Source: Accumulibacter sp. (GTDB lineage Bacteria; Pseudomonadota; Gammaproteobacteria; Burkholderiales; Rhodocyclaceae). Taken from it: a stretch of DNA of 64,000 nt. Position 1 is the stretch's first letter. Each line of letters opens with the position of its first letter. The stretch lies in assembly GCA_024235715.1 (NCBI GenBank), contig JACKLW010000008.1, positions 248,001 to 312,000 on the forward strand, given 5' to 3'. Positions 60,363 to 64,000 of this stretch are shown here, piece after piece. The position numbers and the translations under genes were made by a program. The notes under the pieces are model-generated. The model was not told the DNA's origin. It was given only the letters and a program-made list of their open reading frames with translations, and did not search any database.

Positions 60363-61643
60363 TCAATCGAGGACGTGTGATACCAGCCCGTCGGCCAGCT
60401 TGGGCTCGAACCAGGTCGACTTTGGCGGCATCACCTGGCCTGCCTCGGCCACCGCCATCAGGTCTGCCATCTGCGTTGGATACATCGCAAAGGCGACGGC
60501 CATCTCGCCACTATTCACCCGTCGTTCGAGCTCTGCCAGGCCGCGCATGCCGCCAACGAAATCGATGCGCGTGTCCCGGCGAAGATCGGTGATTCCCAGC
60601 AGCGGAGCGAGGATCTGATCGGCAAGCACCGAGACATCGAGGCGCCGCACCGGGTCGGCAGCGGGCAGCAGTCCGGGCAGCAGCTCGAGCCGATACCAGT
60701 TGCCTCCGAGATACATGCCGCACACGCCGGTGCGCTCGGGCTTGACGGGGCCTGTGGACGGGATGACGCGGTAACGCTCGCCAAGCGCGGCGAGAAATCC
60801 TTCCTCGCTCCGTCCGTTCAGGTCGCGTGCGACACGGTTGTAGTCCATGATTCGCATCTGCGACGCCGGGAAGATCACCGACAGGAAGAACTCGGCACTG
60901 TCCCTGGCATCAGCCTTGCCACGCCGCGCTGCAGCGACACGAGAAGCGGCCGCCGAGCGATGATGTCCGTCGGCGATATAAAGCGCCGGCATGGCGTCGA
61001 AGAGTGCCGTGAGACGCTCGACACTCTCGGCATCGTCGATTCCCCAGAGGGTATGTCTGATTCCGTCGTCAAGCGTCACATCGGTGACCGGCACAGTCGC
61101 GGCGGCCTGTCGGAGCAGTTCCGCGACGGTTTCGTCGTCGACACTCACCAGGAGCACCGGACCGGTTTGTGCATTCAGCGCCTCGATCTGCCGGACGCGG
61201 TCGTCTTCCTTGTCGGGACGTGTGAATTCATGCTTGCGGATCCGATTGCTGTCGTAGGCAGCGATCGAGGCAGCGGCCACCAGTCCGAGTTGGGCGTGTT
61301 CGCCCATCGTCAAACGATACGCGTAATAGCGTGGATGCGCGTCGCGGCAGAGAACGCCGCCATCAATCAGGCGCTGAAAGTTCTCGGCAGACCGGGCATA
61401 TACTTCGGGCGCAAAGTGATCGATGTCCGGCGAAAGATCAATCTCGGCCTTGGAGACATGCAGGAAGGACAACGGCTTGCCGTTCGCCGCAGCGCGCGCT
61501 TCTTCACTGGAAAGCACATCATAGGGGGGTGCAGCAACGGCCGCAGCATCCTCGCTGCGCGGGCGAAGGCCGGAAAACGGCTGAATCAGACGATGATCGA
61601 AAGACAATGAGATCTCCTGTGGGAGTTGGATCGTGGAAGCCAT
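60363..61643 (-). CDS. DUF1015-family protein
   Basis: A 426-residue cytoplasmic protein from ATG 61643. Landmarks of DUF1015 are IQPFSGLRPRSEDAAAVAAPPYDVLSSEEAR at the N-terminus, RYYAYRLTM, RKHEFTRPDKEDDRVRQIEALNAQTGPVLL, ALYIADGHHRSAAASRVA, and AVAFAMYPTQMADLMAVAEAGQVMPPKSTWFEPKLADGLVSH at the end. ADGHHR and the late MPPKSTWFEPK are strongly conserved in the family, which suggests an enzyme, but the reaction is not established. The frame stays open to 61700. It is convergent with selD. Confidence 0.88.
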   Translation of the reverse strand: MASTIQLPQEISLSFDHRLIQPFSGLRPRSEDAAAVAAPPYDVLSSEEARAAANGKPLSFLHVSKAEIDLSPDIDHFAPEVYARSAENFQRLIDGGVLCRDAHPRYYAYRLTMGEHAQLGLVAAASIAAYDSNRIRKHEFTRPDKEDDRVRQIEALNAQTGPVLLVSVDDETVAELLRQAAATVPVTDVTLDDGIRHTLWGIDDAESVERLTALFDAMPALYIADGHHRSAAASRVAAARRGKADARDSAEFFLSVIFPASQMRIMDYNRVARDLNGRSEEGFLAALGERYRVIPSTGPVKPERTGVCGMYLGGNWYRLELLPGLLPAADPVRRLDVSVLADQILAPLLGITDLRRDTRIDFVGGMRGLAELERRVNSGEMAVAFAMYPTQMADLMAVAEAGQVMPPKSTWFEPKLADGLVSHVLD

Positions 61644-61900
61644 GACCGCGGACTTCCACCCCTTGGCGATGCCGTCTCGTGAAATGCCGTGACCAACCAC
61701 GGCTCAGCGAGACTGGCGGAATGCGGCTGCCTCCTTGCGATTATAAGTGCACCCTCGGTTTCGCCAACGGCGTCGGCACAGCCGCTTGTTCCTTAATGAT
61801 GTCCTGCCCGTCCGCCAGCCAAGCCGGAAAAGACGCGCCGCCGTCCCGACAGCAGGTGGCTGGTCACGGCAGCACGGCATGCGGCGACACGGAATCCCTG

Positions 61901-63343
61901 TCAGATGCTTCTATACAGCGCCTCATAGCGTATTGCGGAGTCATTCCAGGAAAAGTTCTGTGCCATGCCACGCAACTGAATCTCCCGCCATGCCACGGCA
62001 TCCTGGTAGAGCGCGCAGGCCCTGCCGATGCGTGCAGCCAGCTTGCGACTGCTGGCATCATCGAAAGTGAAACCGTTTGCGGTACCCGCTCTGATGTTTT
62101 CCGGCGTCGCGTCGATCACCGTGTCTGCCAGGCCGCCTACCCGCCGCACCAGCGGCAAGGTGCCGTAGCGCAGAGCATAGAGCTGTGTCAAACCGCAGGG
62201 CTCGAAACGCGACGGGACCAGCAGTATGTCGGCACCAGCCATGATGCGGTGCGACAAGGCCTCGTCATAGCCAAGATGTACTGACACGGCGTTGGGGTAC
62301 GCCGTCGCCGCCGCTCGAAAAGCCGCTTCGATATCCGCCTCGCCACTGCCGATGACGACCAGTTGTGCGCCATCCGCCACCAGCGTCGGCAATGCACCAA
62401 GGACCAGGTCCATTCCCTTCTGCGAGGTCAATCGGCTGACGATCGCGAACAGTGGCGTCCTGGCGTGACGTGCGAAACCGAGATCAGCCTGCAGCCGGAG
62501 CTTGCAGACCGTTTTTCCGCGCAGGCGTCCGGCGCTGTAATTCCTTGGCAGGGCGCCGTTCGTACTCGCATCCCAGACCGAATAGTCGACACCATTCAGG
62601 ATCCCGGAAAGGTCGCCACCGCGACCACGCAGCACGCCATCCAGTCCCCAGCCAAACTCGGCGGTACAGATTTCTCGGGCGTATGTCGGACTGACCGCAT
62701 TCACGCGCTTCGCATGCACCAGAGCGGCCTTCATGAACGACAACTGCCCATGGAACTCGATCCCGCTCTGATCGGCACCGGAAATCTGCAAGCCGAGGTC
62801 ATGGTGGTAGTCGAGAGGAAAGAGACCACGGAAAGAGAGGTTGTGAATGGTGAACACGGTGGCCGTGTTCAGTGCCGGGTTCTGGGCGATATAGGCAGGT
62901 GCCAGCCCTGCATGCCAGTCGTGGGCATGTACGACTTCCGGCTGCCAGTGTCGATCAAGTTCTCCGGCAGCCAGGTGCGCAGCGACCCAGCCAAGAAGGG
63001 CAAAGCGCCGATGATTGTCACGCCAGTCACAGCCGTCGGGACCAAGATAGGGATTGCCGTCGCGCCGGTAAAGAAAAGGCGCATCAATGACATAGGCGAG
63101 CAAACCACTGTCCGGCAGGCGACCCAGGCGCAGCGTGATGACCGCGGCGCCGAATGCCGGACCAAAGCGTATTACCTGCTTCAGATCGCTCACGCCATTG
63201 AGAATGGCCGGCATTCCGGGCAGCAGCACGCGGACGTCCAGCCCGCGTGCTGCCAGGGCCGCCGGCAGGGCGGCCACGACGTCGGCAAGACCGCCGGTCT
63301 TGACCAGCGGATAGACCTCCGCAGCAGCGTGCAGGATGCGCAC
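61901..63343 (-). CDS. glgA: Glycogen synthase (ADP-glucose)
   Basis: A 480-residue GT5 glucosyltransferase elongating glycogen from ADP-glucose. Motifs: [13 protein letters not shown] (Lys15), [52 protein letters not shown], and the C-terminal [32 protein letters not shown]. It starts 23 bp after the glgC stop on the same strand, so the two form a unit for ADP-glucose formation and use. Confidence 0.95.
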   Translation of the reverse strand: MRILHAAAEVYPLVKTGGLADVVAALPAALAARGLDVRVLLPGMPAILNGVSDLKQVIRFGPAFGAAVITLRLGRLPDSGLLAYVIDAPFLYRRDGNPYLGPDGCDWRDNHRRFALLGWVAAHLAAGELDRHWQPEVVHAHDWHAGLAPAYIAQNPALNTATVFTIHNLSFRGLFPLDYHHDLGLQISGADQSGIEFHGQLSFMKAALVHAKRVNAVSPTYAREICTAEFGWGLDGVLRGRGGDLSGILNGVDYSVWDASTNGALPRNYSAGRLRGKTVCKLRLQADLGFARHARTPLFAIVSRLTSQKGMDLVLGALPTLVADGAQLVVIGSGEADIEAAFRAAATAYPNAVSVHLGYDEALSHRIMAGADILLVPSRFEPCGLTQLYALRYGTLPLVRRVGGLADTVIDATPENIRAGTANGFTFDDASSRKLAARIGRACALYQDAVAWREIQLRGMAQNFSWNDSAIRYEALYRSI

Positions 63344-63366
63344 GGACGACTACTGCGCCGACTGCC

Positions 63367-64000
63367 TCAAGTGAGCCGGTCGAGCATTTTCTGCGTAATC
63401 AGCGTAATGCCGTTCTCCGTATACCGGAAACGACGCGCATCATCGTCCGGGTCTTCGCCGACCACCATGCCGGGCGGGATCTCACAGGCGCTGTCGACAA
63501 CGCAGCGACTCAGACGGGCGCGCGACCCGATGACGGTATCGGGAAGCAGCACCGACAGGTTCACCCTGGCGTAGGAATGGACGCGGGAACTGGAGAACAG
63601 CAGCGAACGGTTTATTTCGCCGGAAACGATACAGCCGCCGGAAACCGTGGACTCGATGGCCGTGCCACGCCGATCAAGATGGTTGTGCACGAATTTGGCC
63701 GGCGGCAACTGCTGTTGATAGGTCCAAACCGGCCAGTTGCTGTCATAGAGATTGAGCGCCGGAACCGTGGCGGTCAGATCGATGTTGGCATCCCAGTAGG
63801 CGTCGATCGTTCCGGCGTCGCGCCAGTAGTGTTCCCGGAAAGGTTCATCGGGTGCCATGACACAGCTGCGCGAAAACGAGTGTGCTACCGCACAGCGGTT
63901 GGCCACGGCGCGCGGGATGATGTCCTTGCCGAAATCATGATTGGAAGTATTGTCGGCAATATCGCGGGCCAGTTCCGAGTACAGGTACTTGGCATTGAAG
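63367..64000 (-). CDS. glgC: Glucose-1-phosphate adenylyltransferase (C-terminal part, cut by window end)
   Basis: The visible 211 codons encode the end of GlgC. The frame continues past 64000 (NAKYLYSELARDIADNTSNHDFGKDIIPRAV precedes the first in-frame Met). DAGTIDAYWDANIDLT, PVWTYQQQLPPAKFVH, and the left-handed beta-helix repeats VSGGCIVSGEINRSLLFSSSRVHSYARVNLSVLLPDTVIGSRARL are characteristic. It makes ADP-glucose from glucose-1-phosphate and ATP, the regulated step of bacterial glycogen synthesis. The N-terminal nucleotide-binding half lies outside the window. Confidence 0.95.
   Translation of the reverse strand, partial: FNAKYLYSELARDIADNTSNHDFGKDIIPRAVANRCAVAHSFSRSCVMAPDEPFREHYWRDAGTIDAYWDANIDLTATVPALNLYDSNWPVWTYQQQLPPAKFVHNHLDRRGTAIESTVSGGCIVSGEINRSLLFSSSRVHSYARVNLSVLLPDTVIGSRARLSRCVVDSACEIPPGMVVGEDPDDDARRFRYTENGITLITQKMLDRLT

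Overview
The window looks like a chromosomal piece of a high-GC betaproteobacterium. Rhodocyclales fits best, possibly the Rhodocyclus / Candidatus Accumulibacter neighbourhood. The pointers are a DUF2863 protein, a PEP-CTERM protein, a bioA-F-H-C-D operon, FNR-linked hemN, a haemerythrin/DUF2249 nitrosative-stress operon, a NirC-like cytochrome, a MenA-type prenyltransferase, and storage genes (glgC/glgA and a BktB-like thiolase). The species call is inference; no rRNA or phylogenetic marker was compared.

Layout. 1-8.6 kb: an mtnA plus FucA-type aldolase pair (probably a methylthioribose/DHAP shunt), a DUF3617 protein, a periplasmic haem fatty-acid cis/trans isomerase, a UspA protein, a cupin and a YgiQ radical-SAM protein. 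8.6-18.6 kb: a catabolic/transport locus with a FadR-type GntR regulator behind a perfect 16-bp palindrome, a Liv-type binding protein, proline-catabolic PutA, then livH-M-G-F and a DMT permease. 18.6-20.1 kb: gene-poor DNA with a broken DDE transposase. 20.1-27.2 kb: a PEP-CTERM protein and a 2023-residue surface-type protein (RTX motifs, eight Calx-beta units of which six are apparently identical 351-bp tandem copies, a VWD domain, a passenger-like C-terminus). 27.2-31.0 kb: eroded DNA with a probable HlyD/M50 adaptor remnant and a nirS-like tail, around an intact nirC-like cytochrome, an SDR and a PPDK/PEP-synthase regulatory protein. 31.0-38.4 kb: uroporphyrinogen methyltransferase, menA-like gene, tRNA-Leu(CAA), queA and a 1398-residue SNF2 ATPase overlapping queA. 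38.6-45.6 kb: small conserved proteins and the biotin operon. 45.6-50.4 kb: thiolase, Nudix hydrolase, retropepsin-like protease and UspA. 50.4-59.1 kb: an FNR-centred oxygen/NO/copper island. 59.1-64 kb: selD, a DUF1015 protein and the glgC-glgA pair, with glgC cut by the window edge.

The most coherent regulatory picture is at 50.4-54.2 kb. Three FNR-type dyads each sit about 41.5 bp upstream of a predicted start point with a good -10 hexamer. They lie in front of a UspA gene, a haemerythrin-DUF2249-polytopic-membrane-protein operon, and hemN, with an fnr gene containing all four cluster cysteines between them. The best candidates for something little described are the haemerythrin/DUF2249/membrane-protein operon, the livK-putA-livHMGF arrangement, the large SNF2 protein with an unassigned 900-residue N-terminus, and the Calx-beta/VWD giant with homogenised repeats.
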